Below, in pieces: positions 1-7,606 of a DNA stretch of 24,647 nt; position 1 is the stretch's first letter, and every line of letters begins with the position of its first letter. A model generated the notes under the pieces. The model searched no databases, was not told where the DNA came from, and worked only from the letters and a program-made list of their open reading frames with translations. The position numbers and the translations under genes are program-made. The DNA is from Methanobacteriaceae archaeon (lineage in GTDB: Archaea > Methanobacteriota > Methanobacteria > Methanobacteriales > Methanobacteriaceae), in the NCBI GenBank assembly GCA_027318585.1, contig DAHVOW010000023.1, positions 1 to 24,647 of the forward strand, in the 5' to 3' direction.

Positions 1-2
1 CC

Positions 3-596
3 TTTATCCATGAGTCTTATTCCTATGAAAATGGCCTCCAGGAATGTTACGATAGGTTGGAATTTTTAGGGGACGCGGTCCTGGATCTGGTGGTGTCTGA
101 ATTCTTGTATGAAATGGATTCCCAGTTAACTGAGGGTGAATTAACCCGCAGGCGTGCTAATTATGTGTGTAAAAAGGCAATTCATACTTACTCTACCGAA
201 TTAGGATTAGAATCGTATATAAAATTGGGGGCTGGCTTGAAATTAACCAGTCGTGAACTTGATTCGGTTATTGCTGACGTTTTTGAATCCTTGATAGGGG
301 CCTTGTACCTGGATTTAGGCCTGGAAGCTGTCCAAGAATTTCTCACATTAACGGTCTTACCACATATTAAGAACCAGGAAGTCTTTCATTATAACTATAA
401 GTCTGAATTAAAGGAGTTATGTGATGTAGAGGGTCTGGAACTAAGTTATGACTTAATCCGGGAAGAAGGAAAACCACATAATAAAACCTTCACCATAGAG
501 GCTATAATTAATGGAATAGAATATGGAACGGGTAGTGGTGGGAGTAAAAAGGAAGCAGAGCAGGATGCTGCTAAAATTGCATTGGGTAAAATTTAG
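3..596 (+). CDS. rnc: Ribonuclease III, 5'-truncated by the window edge
   Basis: RNase III cleaves double-stranded RNA during rRNA and mRNA processing in the cytoplasm. The frame is open to the left edge: codons from position 3 read FIHESYSYENG...CYDRLEFLGDAVL. The TTG at 57 therefore lies inside the family signature (normally ERLEFLGDAVL) and is not the start. The second catalytic acidic cluster is DVFESLIGALYLD. A C-terminal double-stranded RNA-binding domain runs from about NYKSELKELC to the end, finishing with the typical GSGGSKKEAEQDAAKIAL. About 30 to 40 N-terminal residues are probably outside the window. RNase III is near-universal in bacteria but patchy in archaea; it is known in some methanogens. 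A hairpin and T-run follow directly. Identification is secure; the start is not visible. Confidence 0.93.
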   Translation, partial: FIHESYSYENGLQECYDRLEFLGDAVLDLVVSEFLYEMDSQLTEGELTRRRANYVCKKAIHTYSTELGLESYIKLGAGLKLTSRELDSVIADVFESLIGALYLDLGLEAVQEFLTLTVLPHIKNQEVFHYNYKSELKELCDVEGLELSYDLIREEGKPHNKTFTIEAIINGIEYGTGSGGSKKEAEQDAAKIALGKI

Positions 597-637
597 ACTA
601 GAAAATTGTTTTGTAAAATTTAATTACAAAAAATAAT

Positions 638-665
638 TTGGTAAACCCTATACCAACTTTTTTTT
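638..665 (+). terminator. Hairpin plus T-run after RNase III
   Basis: TTGGTA (638-643) and TACCAA (651-656) form a perfect 6-bp stem with a 7-nt loop. One C and eight T (658-665) follow. A second inverted repeat, TTTTGTAA/TTACAAAA (609-616 and 624-631), lies just upstream. The layout fits termination of the RNase III transcript. The remaining sequence to 811 shows nothing I can support. Confidence 0.55.
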
Positions 666-811
666 ACTTCCAATCGAAAATCAAAGAAACCATTGTAAAT
701 AAACCGCCCACCCTATATGTCCTGGTGCTTTTAATCAACTTTCACTAAAATTCATTTTCAAAAATAACGATCCGGAACGATAGAGGAGCTAATTCCTGAT
801 TTGAATACTAT

Positions 812-1252
812 TTATTTAGATTTTTTGTTGGTGTGAACCACCTTGGCATCCTTATAGGCTTTATATTTGTCGGTTAGAAAGGATTGCTCAATAAATTCGA
901 TCTCAGACATTCCTTCATCTTTTTGGGTCTTCACGTATAGAGTGGACCACTCGATCATGGAGTGGAAGACGTTTATCAGTTCAGACCCGATTTCAGTCAG
1001 TGAATACTCAACTCTGATGGGAGCTTTACCCAGAACCTTCCTTTTCACCAGACCCGCATCCTGTAATTCATGCAACTGTTTGCTGAACACACTTTTGGAG
1101 GTGTGATTTAAATATTCATACAATTCACTGAAACTTTTATTACCCTTACTCAGATACCATAGTATGGACAGGGTCCACTTACCAGCAACCAGGTTATGGC
1201 CCAGAACCAGAACTGCCAGATCATATTCGTATTCTAAATCCTCGTTGGTCAT
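812..1252 (-). CDS. HxlR-family winged-helix transcriptional regulator
   Basis: A 146-residue DNA-binding regulator. The core AGKWTLSILWYL...FSELYEYLNHTSKSVFSKQLHEL...GLVKR...RVEYSLTEIGSEL matches the HxlR pattern (GKWT.LIL..L..G..rF.EL...S...L...L..L...GL..R....P..veY.LT..G). Usual HxlR proteins have a Cys just before this core, which redox- or aldehyde-sensing members use; here that position reads DLAVLVLGH with no Cys, so a thiol switch at that site is unlikely. The gene is divergent from the short-chain dehydrogenase at 1474, and a perfect palindrome lies between them. This suggests it controls that gene and possibly itself. The inducer is unknown. Confidence 0.9.
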   Translation of the reverse strand: MTNEDLEYEYDLAVLVLGHNLVAGKWTLSILWYLSKGNKSFSELYEYLNHTSKSVFSKQLHELQDAGLVKRKVLGKAPIRVEYSLTEIGSELINVFHSMIEWSTLYVKTQKDEGMSEIEFIEQSFLTDKYKAYKDAKVVHTNKKSK

Positions 1253-1311
1253 GATTATCGGGTGGTTGATTATTTATTTTCTACATTAAAAGTTGGATAC
1301 CTTCTTATAAA

Positions 1312-1333
1312 ATGGTTCTTTTTTTAGAACCAT
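1312..1333. promoter_or_regulatory. Perfect palindrome, candidate HxlR operator
   Basis: ATGGTTCT (1312-1319), six T (1320-1325), then AGAACCAT (1326-1333): 8-bp arms with perfect dyad symmetry. It overlaps a TATA-like TTATAAAA (1306-1313) that could serve the leftward regulator gene, about 50 bp from its start. Dimeric winged-helix regulators usually bind such sites. Binding is inferred from position and symmetry only. Confidence 0.55.
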
Positions 1334-1473
1334 GTACTAAAAAAATCACCTTCACCTATATTCTGTTGATAAGTGAAAAATCTACATAGATCAAATCTTA
1401 TCTCAACAACCATGAAATTTCTTAATTTAAGTCCATTTATATTTTAAAATCATGTAAAATAGGAGATGAAAAT

Positions 1474-2232
1474 ATGGGAAGACTAGAAAATAAAGTAGCC
1501 ATAGTAACTGGTGCCAGTTCAGGAATGGGGGAACAAATTGCTCTTCTTTTTGCTAAAGAAGGAGCTTCAGTAGTTGCTATTGCCAGGAGAAAAGAAAGGT
1601 TGGCTGATCTGGTGGAGAAAATCGAAGCTGAAGGGGGCCAGGCCATTGCCATAGCCGGGGATGTTACCAGTGAAGACGATGTCCAGGCCGCCATTAAAGC
1701 TGCGGTGGATGAATACGATAAATTAGACATAGTGGTAAACAACGCCGGCCTTTTGGATAAAATGACCCCGGTAGGTGAAGTTACCGACGATCTGTGGGAT
1801 GCAGTCTTCGATGTCAACGTCAAGGGGCCTATGAGATTTTTCCGAGCGGCCCTTCCCGTGATGGAAGATGCAGGTCAGGGGACCTTTGTAACCATAGCAT
1901 CCCTGGGGGGTATAAAATGTGGAATAGCAGGCTCCACCTACATCGCTTCTAAACACGCTGTTCTGGGGCTAGCTAAGAGCGTGGCCTACATGTACGCTGA
2001 TAAAAACATCAGATCCAATGTAATTGCCCCTGGTGCGGTAAATACGGAGATGGGGCAGGATCCAGATACCTCGGAGATAGGAATGGGAAGAGCTCAACTG
2101 ACCATGGCCTGCATACCACGCATGGGAGAAGCCAATGAAATCGCCCAGTTAGCCTTATTCCTGGCCTCAGATGAATCCTCCCTGGTAAATGGTGCAGTGG
2201 TTACCGCCGATGCGGGATGGGGTGCTGGATAG
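1474..2232 (+). CDS. Short-chain dehydrogenase/reductase (SDR)
   Basis: A 252-residue classical SDR, likely an NAD(P)(H)-dependent oxidoreductase of a hydroxyl or carbonyl substrate. Visible motifs are the cofactor loop TGASSGMG (12-19), RR at 38-39 after the second beta strand (favouring NADPH), NNAG (89-92), Asn115, and the catalytic set Ser143, Tyr156, Lys160 (YIASK). The C-terminal part IRSNVIAPGAVNTEM and the final DAGWGAG are typical of FabG-like members. The ATG has AGGAGATGA at 1461-1468 with good spacing, and the length is normal. The substrate cannot be told from sequence. It is divergent from the HxlR regulator, which probably controls it, and is followed by a hairpin terminator. 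Confidence 0.93.
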   Translation: MGRLENKVAIVTGASSGMGEQIALLFAKEGASVVAIARRKERLADLVEKIEAEGGQAIAIAGDVTSEDDVQAAIKAAVDEYDKLDIVVNNAGLLDKMTPVGEVTDDLWDAVFDVNVKGPMRFFRAALPVMEDAGQGTFVTIASLGGIKCGIAGSTYIASKHAVLGLAKSVAYMYADKNIRSNVIAPGAVNTEMGQDPDTSEIGMGRAQLTMACIPRMGEANEIAQLALFLASDESSLVNGAVVTADAGWGAG

Positions 2233-2248
2233 TATTAAAAATCTTTTT

Positions 2249-2272
2249 AGGATGCAATTCATCCTTTTTTTT
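2249..2272 (+). terminator. Hairpin terminator after the SDR gene
   Basis: AGGATG (2249-2254), CAATT loop, CATCCT (2260-2265), then a T-run to about 2272. A perfect 6-bp stem followed by T residues 17 bp after the SDR stop codon. Confidence 0.65.
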
Positions 2273-2434
2273 ATCACCCCGCATTCCAGTATGTGTTGTC
2301 GCGGAGAAATAAGATTCTGAAAGATTAAAATCCACACCTAACTATGGGACTGGTTGATAATCGGGTTTTATTTTTTATAACTAAATATCTTCCCGGTTCA
2401 TTCTTTAAAAAAACCATTTGAAAAAAAATCAGTT

Positions 2435-2442
2435 ATTTTATA
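2435..2442 (+). promoter_or_regulatory. TATA-like box, likely for the Fno transcript
   Basis: TTTTATAT in an AT-rich stretch is the only good TATA candidate between the SDR terminator and the Fno gene. It predicts a transcript start near 2461 and a leader of about 160 nt before the Fno start at 2623. Confidence 0.35.
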
Positions 2443-2460
2443 TTATTTTTTAAATAAATA

Positions 2461-2556
2461 ATGTTTATAGACACTAAGATCATTTCATCAAGTAGCCCTA
2501 GTAAAAAAAGAGACTTAAGGGATATCATCTCCCGGGAGTTGGCAGAGATTAAATGA
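2461..2556 (+). CDS. Possible leaderless small ORF upstream of the F420H2:NADP oxidoreductase gene
   Basis: The 390-base gap between the SDR and Fno genes holds the SDR terminator, a very AT-rich stretch (2390-2460), and this 31-codon frame, which begins MFIDTKIISSSSPSKKRDL. It has no Shine-Dalgarno site, but TTTTATAT (2435-2442) lies about 23 bp before its ATG, which is the spacing expected for a leaderless archaeal transcript. It includes a 10-bp palindrome CTCCCGGGAG (2529-2538). The same promoter could serve the Fno gene, making this a leader ORF. I recognise no family, and it may be chance. Confidence 0.2.
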   Translation: MFIDTKIISSSSPSKKRDLRDIISRELAEIK

Positions 2557-2622
2557 TTTTCCAAATCTACTACCATATGAATGGTCTTAGTTTTCAAGGA
2601 ATTTGATAGAGGTTTTGATAAA

Positions 2623-3306
2623 ATGAAGATGGCGATAATTGGTGGGACTGGTGGTCAGGGCTTAGGAATTGCTATACGTTTTGTTCAGGCCGGAGAAGAG
2701 GTTATAATAGGCTCTAGGACATTAGAAAAAGCCCAGGCTGCAGTGGATAAAATTAAAGAGTTACTGGAAGAAGAAGTACCGAATCTTAAAGCATTAGAAA
2801 ACCCCGAAGCCGCAAAAGAAGCGGATCTAATGATTTTAACCGTGCCCCTGGCAGCCCAGAGTGCAACACTTCAATCCATTAAAGAAGGTGCGGTTGGGAA
2901 AATACTCATGGACGCTACTGTTCCCCTGGAGTCCGGTATCGGTGGATCACCCACCCGCTGTTTATACCTGCCCGAGGGAGCAGCCTCAGAGCGGGCCCAG
3001 AAAATTTTACCCGACACTAAGATCATCTGTGCCTTTAACAACATCAGCAGCGGGTCTCTGATGAAATTTAAACAACCCATAGACTGTGATTGTCTGATTG
3101 CCGGTGATGATCAGGAGTCGAAGGTGACGGTGGCTAAATTAATCGAGAAAATCCCGGGAGTGCAGGTGGTGGACTGCGGACCCCTGGAAAGAGCCCAGAT
3201 CATAGAGAAAATCACACCCCTACTCATCGGACTCAACATCAAAAAAACCTGCACCGACGCTGGAATACGCATAACCGGCCTAAATCCAGAGTGTAAACTG
3301 TACTAA
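2623..3306 (+). CDS. npdG: F420H2:NADP oxidoreductase (NADPH-dependent F420 reductase)
   Basis: Transfers hydride between coenzyme F420 and NADP, supplying NADPH for biosynthesis in methanogens; cytoplasmic. The N-terminal Rossmann loop MKMAIIGGTGGQGLG is diagnostic, with Ser31-Arg32-Thr33 placed to hold the NADP 2'-phosphate. The C-terminal part (ICAFNNISS, DCDCLIAGDD, VDCGPLERAQIIEKITPLLIGLN, AGIRITGL) matches the family. I chose the ATG at 2623 (227 residues) because the fold begins there and AGAGG lies 10 nt upstream. The in-frame ATG at 2581 adds 14 residues without a ribosome site. The 3' end is followed by a duplicated copy of its last bases (separate entry). It is convergent with the aldo/keto reductase. 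Confidence 0.93.
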   Translation: MKMAIIGGTGGQGLGIAIRFVQAGEEVIIGSRTLEKAQAAVDKIKELLEEEVPNLKALENPEAAKEADLMILTVPLAAQSATLQSIKEGAVGKILMDATVPLESGIGGSPTRCLYLPEGAASERAQKILPDTKIICAFNNISSGSLMKFKQPIDCDCLIAGDDQESKVTVAKLIEKIPGVQVVDCGPLERAQIIEKITPLLIGLNIKKTCTDAGIRITGLNPECKLY

Positions 3307-3339
3307 TCCTCCCCTAAATTCGAGTGTAAACTGTACTAA
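3280..3339. repeat. Tandem duplication of the Fno 3' end
   Basis: GAGTGTAAACTGTACTAA, which includes the Fno stop codon, occurs at 3289-3306 and again at 3322-3339. The similarity extends left as CTAAATCCA (3280-3288) and CTAAATTC (3314-3321). The repeat unit is about 33 bp, so the gene's final codons are present twice in tandem. Confidence 0.85.
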
Positions 3340-3361
3340 GGATTTATGGTCCTCAAAATCA

Positions 3362-4513
3362 TCATCCCAATGTATGGGCAGCCTCTTTAAGGTACTTTCG
3401 GATGGGAATCTGTTGTGAACATCTCTCTTCACACTCCCCGCACTCAGTACAGAAGGAGGCACTCATCTTCTTGGCCTCTAGGAAGGAATAGTTACCCTTA
3501 GGTTTTTCCAGGTTCTGGTAGATGTAAACATCGTTTAAAAGGTTCAGGTTCAGGGGGATGTCCACTCCCTCCTGGCAGGGCATGCAGTAACCGCAGGCCG
3601 TGCAGCCCACGTGCATCCTTTCCTGGTAGGCCTCCCGGACTTCCTGTATTAACTCTCGCTCCAGGGAGGTTAAACTGTTAACGTATCCCTCCTCAGCTAC
3701 CTTTAAATTCTCCACCACCTCTTCCATGTTGCTCATACCACTCAGGACCAGATCCACCTCTTCCTGGTCCCAGAGGAAGCGCAAGCCCCACTCCGCCAGA
3801 CTCCTTTTAACCGGGGCCCGGTCCCAGATGGCCTGGATCTCTTCTGGAACATTTTTAGTAAGACAACCTCCCCGGAGGGGTTCCATAATGACACTCCCCA
3901 TATCCCGGGCCTTTATATATTCCAGTCCAGCCCTACCCGCCTGGAAGTCCTGGTCCATGTAGTTGTACTGTATCTGGGCAAAACTCCAGGGATATGAGTC
4001 CACAATGGTCTTAAAAACATCTGATTCGTCGTGGAAGGAAAAACCAGCATATCCCACCCGCCCATCTTCCAGGGCCGCGTCTAAAAATTCAAGAACCTCC
4101 AGGCTGGTTAATTTTTCCCAGGTTTTCTGGTTCAGACCATGGAGGAGGTAAAAATCGATCCAGTCAGTTTGCAACCTTTCCAGCTGTTCATTCAGATAAC
4201 CATCAAGGTCTTCTTTTCCCTGAACCAGCCAGCAGGGTAGCTTGGTGGATAGATAAACCTGGTCCCGGTAACCATCTCGGAGTACCCTGCCCACCACTAG
4301 TTCACTCTGACCCCCACTGGTGGCTGAGGCCCCATGGTAGGGATAGGCGGTGTCCACGTAGTTCACCCCTGCATCCAGGGCCTGATGCAGCATCCGGGTG
4401 GCCAGGGGTTCATTAATCTTTTCGGGGTTCCCATCCCGGATGGGCAGTCTCATACACCCAAATCCCAGTATAGAAACTTTCTCTCCAGTTTTCCCCAGTT
4501 CTCGGTACAACAA
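3362..4513 (-). CDS. Aldo/keto reductase with C-terminal ferredoxin-like [4Fe-4S] domain
   Basis: A 383-residue two-domain oxidoreductase. Residues 1-290 are an aldo/keto reductase barrel with the tetrad Asp54, Tyr59 (VDTAYPYHG), Lys91 (STKLP) and His125 (LLHGL). Residues 300-370 carry two cysteine clusters, CTACGYCMPC (304-313) and CTECGECEERC (355-365), of the kind that bind two [4Fe-4S] clusters. Such AKR-ferredoxin fusions are common in anaerobes and probably pass electrons from ferredoxin to a carbonyl or related substrate, which is unknown. The start is TTG at 4513 with GGAGG ending 9 nt upstream; a second TTG follows immediately. A TATA-like element may lie within the AT-rich 153-bp gap to 4666. 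Confidence 0.92.
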   Translation of the reverse strand: MLYRELGKTGEKVSILGFGCMRLPIRDGNPEKINEPLATRMLHQALDAGVNYVDTAYPYHGASATSGGQSELVVGRVLRDGYRDQVYLSTKLPCWLVQGKEDLDGYLNEQLERLQTDWIDFYLLHGLNQKTWEKLTSLEVLEFLDAALEDGRVGYAGFSFHDESDVFKTIVDSYPWSFAQIQYNYMDQDFQAGRAGLEYIKARDMGSVIMEPLRGGCLTKNVPEEIQAIWDRAPVKRSLAEWGLRFLWDQEEVDLVLSGMSNMEEVVENLKVAEEGYVNSLTSLERELIQEVREAYQERMHVGCTACGYCMPCQEGVDIPLNLNLLNDVYIYQNLEKPKGNYSFLEAKKMSASFCTECGECEERCSQQIPIRKYLKEAAHTLG

Positions 4514-4666
4514 ATTAGTAATCCTCCGGATAATTGGTTTTAAAAATAGCTAAAAAGCAATCTAACAAACTGTAAAAGCAAGAGAATTAGTAGGAATACT
4601 AAAAACACCACTAGGAACTGTTTCACCGTATCTTTTGCTGGAATACTAAATCACCTAGCTAATAAA

Positions 4667-5371
4667 TTATCCTTTACTGCAGATATAGGTTACATAATTC
4701 TCTGCTTCCACAGTTTTAGAATCAACAGAAAATCCACAACTTTTCAGTAAACCTTCCATGACCCAATCGTAGGTGCTGTATTCATCCCGGATGTGCGTGA
4801 TGGTTTCATGGGCCATGGTGTCCCCGGCCTGTTTTCGCAAGGTTTCCACCAGGTTTTCCAGGGAATCTTCATAATCAGGGGCTTTGAAGGTATATACCAC
4901 ATCAAAAAGGTACAGTTTCCCCCCTTTTTTTAGAATACTGGCCATGTTAAGGAGGGCTATTGATTTCCAGAAGTCCGGCAAATGGTGCAGAGCCACCTTG
5001 GAAACCATCTTATCCACCGGGCCCCCTTCATGCTGATAAGATAAAAAACCGGCACAATGAGTTTCTATATTATTAATCCCACTTTCCCGGCATTTTTTCC
5101 TGAGAACCTCCAGCATGGACTGGGAAATATCCACTCCGATGACCTTTCTACACCTTCCAGCAAGTTCTAATGCTATCCCACCAGTTCCACATCCAAAATC
5201 CAGCACGGTATCTTCAGGGACTATATTCAACTTATCTACAATATCTTGGGCTTCTTCTTCAAAGTCCCTGAATTTTTGATGCTGATCATCGTAGTTACCT
5301 GCCACTTCGGGATCCAGATAGTCCACTCCCACTCCTTCTTCCAAATAAAGCCATTCTGGACTCGTTTTCAA
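4667..5371 (-). CDS. Class I SAM-dependent methyltransferase
   Basis: A 234-residue methyltransferase of the UbiE/SmtA-like Rossmann type. Motif I is VLDFGCGTGG (GCGTG at 60-64), the acidic residue after strand 2 is Asp81 in VIGVDIS, and LHHLPDF and LKKGGKLYLFDVVY match later motifs. The substrate cannot be deduced. The start is TTG at 5371 with AGGAG seven nt upstream, which lies just 3' of the stop codon of the beta-helix gene. The 19-bp spacing makes these two genes likely co-transcribed. Confidence 0.88.
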   Translation of the reverse strand: MKTSPEWLYLEEGVGVDYLDPEVAGNYDDQHQKFRDFEEEAQDIVDKLNIVPEDTVLDFGCGTGGIALELAGRCRKVIGVDISQSMLEVLRKKCRESGINNIETHCAGFLSYQHEGGPVDKMVSKVALHHLPDFWKSIALLNMASILKKGGKLYLFDVVYTFKAPDYEDSLENLVETLRKQAGDTMAHETITHIRDEYSTYDWVMEGLLKSCGFSVDSKTVEAENYVTYICSKG

Positions 5372-5390
5372 ATTAATGCTCCTAATTTAA

Positions 5391-6524
5391 TCATTTGGGG
5401 AACTTAAGGATCAAGACCTGTGCTGTGACCTGCTGCCCATCCAGGGCCGCGGTGATGTGGGCTGTCCCAGGACCCTCATCTGCTTTCAGGGTTACTGTGG
5501 CCTTGCCATTGACGGTGTAGGCGGTGCGAGTTTTTCCCCGTCCCAGACTACCCCGGTTGGTGGTGAAGGTAACTGGTATCCCATCGGGCAGGTGCCCGGA
5601 GCGGAAGGTGTCCAGTCGGTTGGAATTAAGTGTCAGATCGGCGGTGATGGTGATTTTTCCTCCAAAAAAGACCATGGGGCTGCTGGAAGATATATTTAAA
5701 GCGAGCCAGCGACTGAATATAACCGAACCCCCACCAATATTGGTGATCTGGTCCTGCACCGGGATCTGGTCGTTGTAGCCCCACCAGTTGTGCTGGGCAT
5801 AGACCATTCCATTGTAGGGGAGATTAGAGTAAAGTTCATTGTAAAGACCGTAATCAGTGTTCTGGTAGATGTGGTTGAAGTTCACTTTAAGGTCTTCGGC
5901 CTGGAATATGTGGATTCCAGCACCATTAGCAGTGATACGGTTGTCACTAACGTTGAAGAAGTAGTTACCATCCCCATGAATGGCGGTTTCCTGGTTACCA
6001 GTTATGAGGTTTCTGGTTATGGTCAGGTAATTCATACTCTGGGAGTTGATTCCCGTCACATTGTTGGCAATGGAATTCCAGGACATGAGAACGTCGGTAC
6101 CACTATCTAGGTAAATCCCCTCCTGATTGTCAGTTACCTGGTTGTTTATGATCATGACATTGCTGGACATGGGCCCCCGGATTCCGAAGTAGTTGCCACT
6201 GATTTTATTGTTCTCCACGGTGCAATTATCAGCCAGCATAACTCCAATTCCATCAATAAGGCCCTGAATTGTGAAATTCTTCAAAAAAGAACCTTCACTC
6301 ATGGATACAGTGGGGGAATCGGTACTGGCCGCTTTAATGGTGACCTCGCCCCAGCCAATCAGGCTCAGATTATCCTGGCCTAGGGTGACGTTTTCATGAT
6401 AGACGTAGGGTGTTCCCCCGTCATCGTAGACATTAATGGTATCACCGGGACTAGCCACATTTAAGGCCGCCATTATAGTGGGATAGGTATGTCCCGGACC
6501 CACATCTCTATTCACAGCTTCCAC
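5391..6524 (-). CDS. Parallel beta-helix protein without signal peptide or anchor (possibly decayed)
   Basis: 377 residues. Residues 8-270 form a right-handed beta-helix of NosD/PbH1-type repeats (NCTVENNKISGN, NVMIINNQVTDNQEGIYL, YLTITRNLITGN and others) ending with the conserved QHNWWGYN. Residues 275-377 are an invasin-like Ig fold (SGHLPDGIPVTF...GKATVTLKADEGPGTAHITA). The surface protein at 14241 has the same two modules. There they are framed by a signal peptide and an anchored DUF11 tail; here both are missing. The apparent GTG start at 6524 is preceded in frame by only CAG and TGG before a TAA, and no frame upstream encodes a hydrophobic leader. No good ribosome site precedes the GTG. 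It may be a remnant or a surface module that lost export. Confidence 0.75.
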   Translation of the reverse strand: MEAVNRDVGPGHTYPTIMAALNVASPGDTINVYDDGGTPYVYHENVTLGQDNLSLIGWGEVTIKAASTDSPTVSMSEGSFLKNFTIQGLIDGIGVMLADNCTVENNKISGNYFGIRGPMSSNVMIINNQVTDNQEGIYLDSGTDVLMSWNSIANNVTGINSQSMNYLTITRNLITGNQETAIHGDGNYFFNVSDNRITANGAGIHIFQAEDLKVNFNHIYQNTDYGLYNELYSNLPYNGMVYAQHNWWGYNDQIPVQDQITNIGGGSVIFSRWLALNISSSSPMVFFGGKITITADLTLNSNRLDTFRSGHLPDGIPVTFTTNRGSLGRGKTRTAYTVNGKATVTLKADEGPGTAHITAALDGQQVTAQVLILKFPK

Positions 6525-6770
6525 CCACTGTTAATCCATTCTGCCCTTAAAATCACTATTTTCATTTATAACTAACCCCCTTCAATCCCCTTTGATAATA
6601 TAAACTTTGATCGATTTAAAATATTATTCTATCGAAAAGCTTAGGATCAACTCATTAACAGTAGCATAAGGTCCGAAACGGCCTAAGTAACTTAAAAGAT
6701 GACTATCTGTCCAGATCATTCGGAGAATTTTATATCCCTAATTGATATAATATATAAAGAGGTGAAGAGA

Positions 6771-7196
6771 ATGGTTGATCTGCCGGAAGAAGCAGTGGAG
6801 ATGTTTAACAACGAAGACTGTGATAAAAGTAGGCCGTTAGTATGGATTTCGACTATCGGGGTTAAGGACCAGGAGGGAATTCCCCATCTGGCCCCGGTGT
6901 GTTTCACCAAGGTGCTGGATCAGGATAAGATCCTGGTGGCCGTTAACTTCGCCACCCAGACCCTGCGCAACATCGAAACCCACTACCGGGTGGCGGTGGG
7001 CATCGCGGTGCACTACGATGGTTACCTGGTGAAGGGTGCTGGGGAAATAATCAAGAAAGGATCAGAGTTTGAACAAGTACAGGAAATGGTTAAAGCCCGG
7101 TTTGGTGATAAAATCAAACCGAAAGCTGCACTTCTAATCCGGGTAGATGAGGTTTACTCCTTAAAACCGGGATCTGGTTCTAAGCGATTAGTGTGA
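6771..7196 (+). CDS. Pyridoxamine 5'-phosphate oxidase-like FMN-binding protein
   Basis: A 141-residue split-barrel flavin-binding protein (PNPOx-like). The pattern LVWISTIGVKDQEGIPHLAPVCF...DKILVAVNFATQTLRNIETHYRVAVGIAVHYDGYLVKGAGEII follows the family's strand order (threonine- or serine-rich first strand, then PHLAPV, then NI..N..V.V). Members bind FMN or F420, or are heme-utilisation-like; the exact role is open. I chose ATG 6771, which has GAGGTGA at 6759-6765. The longer in-frame ATG at 6699 lacks a ribosome site. TTTTATATC near 6727 is a plausible TATA box. The stretch 6525-6770 otherwise holds AT-rich sequence and a small bulged hairpin around 6668-6684. Confidence 0.85.
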   Translation: MVDLPEEAVEMFNNEDCDKSRPLVWISTIGVKDQEGIPHLAPVCFTKVLDQDKILVAVNFATQTLRNIETHYRVAVGIAVHYDGYLVKGAGEIIKKGSEFEQVQEMVKARFGDKIKPKAALLIRVDEVYSLKPGSGSKRLV

Positions 7197-7254
7197 ACCC
7201 ATCCCTAATTGAACAAATTACACGTCTAAACCTATCTATTTAATGGAGATTGTC

Positions 7255-7599
7255 ATGGGCGAAGGTTTAAAATTACTCATCTACTTCCTGGTAGGGGGCT
7301 CCATACTCACCCTGGTCACCTACTTCGGTAGTAAGGACAAGGGCATCTTAGCTGCCTTCATAGCCATGTTCCCAGCGGTCACCACCATGAGCATCATCAC
7401 CATCTACAGTGAATCAGGTAGCGTGGTGGTTTTAGAGTATGTAAAGGGACTCCTGCTTTTAAGCCCGATATGGATAATTTTCCTGTTATGTGTATACTTC
7501 TTTCTCCCTAAACAGGGACTACTGGTTGCTTTGGGGGCAGGAACGCTGGTTTATATGCTGGTAGCTATTTTCCTGCTATATTTATACCCTTCAATCTAA
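7255..7599 (+). CDS. Small integral membrane protein, GlpM/DUF3147-like
   Basis: 114 residues, nearly all hydrophobic, with four predicted membrane helices: LLIYFLVGGSILTLVTYF, ILAAFIAMFPAVTTMSIITI, LLLLSPIWIIFLLCVYFF and VALGAGTLVYMLVAIFLLYL. The conserved-looking FPAVTTMSI segment after helix 2 starts and the overall layout resemble the DUF3147/GlpM family, whose function is unknown. The ATG at 7255 has GGAG at 7245-7248; an in-frame ATG at 7243 overlaps that site and is less likely. The gene ends 7 bp before the convergent ferredoxin gene. Confidence 0.75.
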   Translation: MGEGLKLLIYFLVGGSILTLVTYFGSKDKGILAAFIAMFPAVTTMSIITIYSESGSVVVLEYVKGLLLLSPIWIIFLLCVYFFLPKQGLLVALGAGTLVYMLVAIFLLYLYPSI

Positions 7600-7606
7600 A
7601 TTAGAA

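Noticed and set aside
57..59. TTG as the RNase III start
   Set aside because: It falls within the RLEFLGDAVL signature and the frame is open upstream to the edge.
667..811. AACGAT repeats near 765-781 as a regulator site
   Set aside because: Only two 6-bp copies, downstream of both flanking genes; too weak to support.
5457..6110. Forward-strand frames over the beta-helix gene
   Set aside because: They are antisense shadows of repeat-coding sequence, without ribosome sites or recognisable domains.
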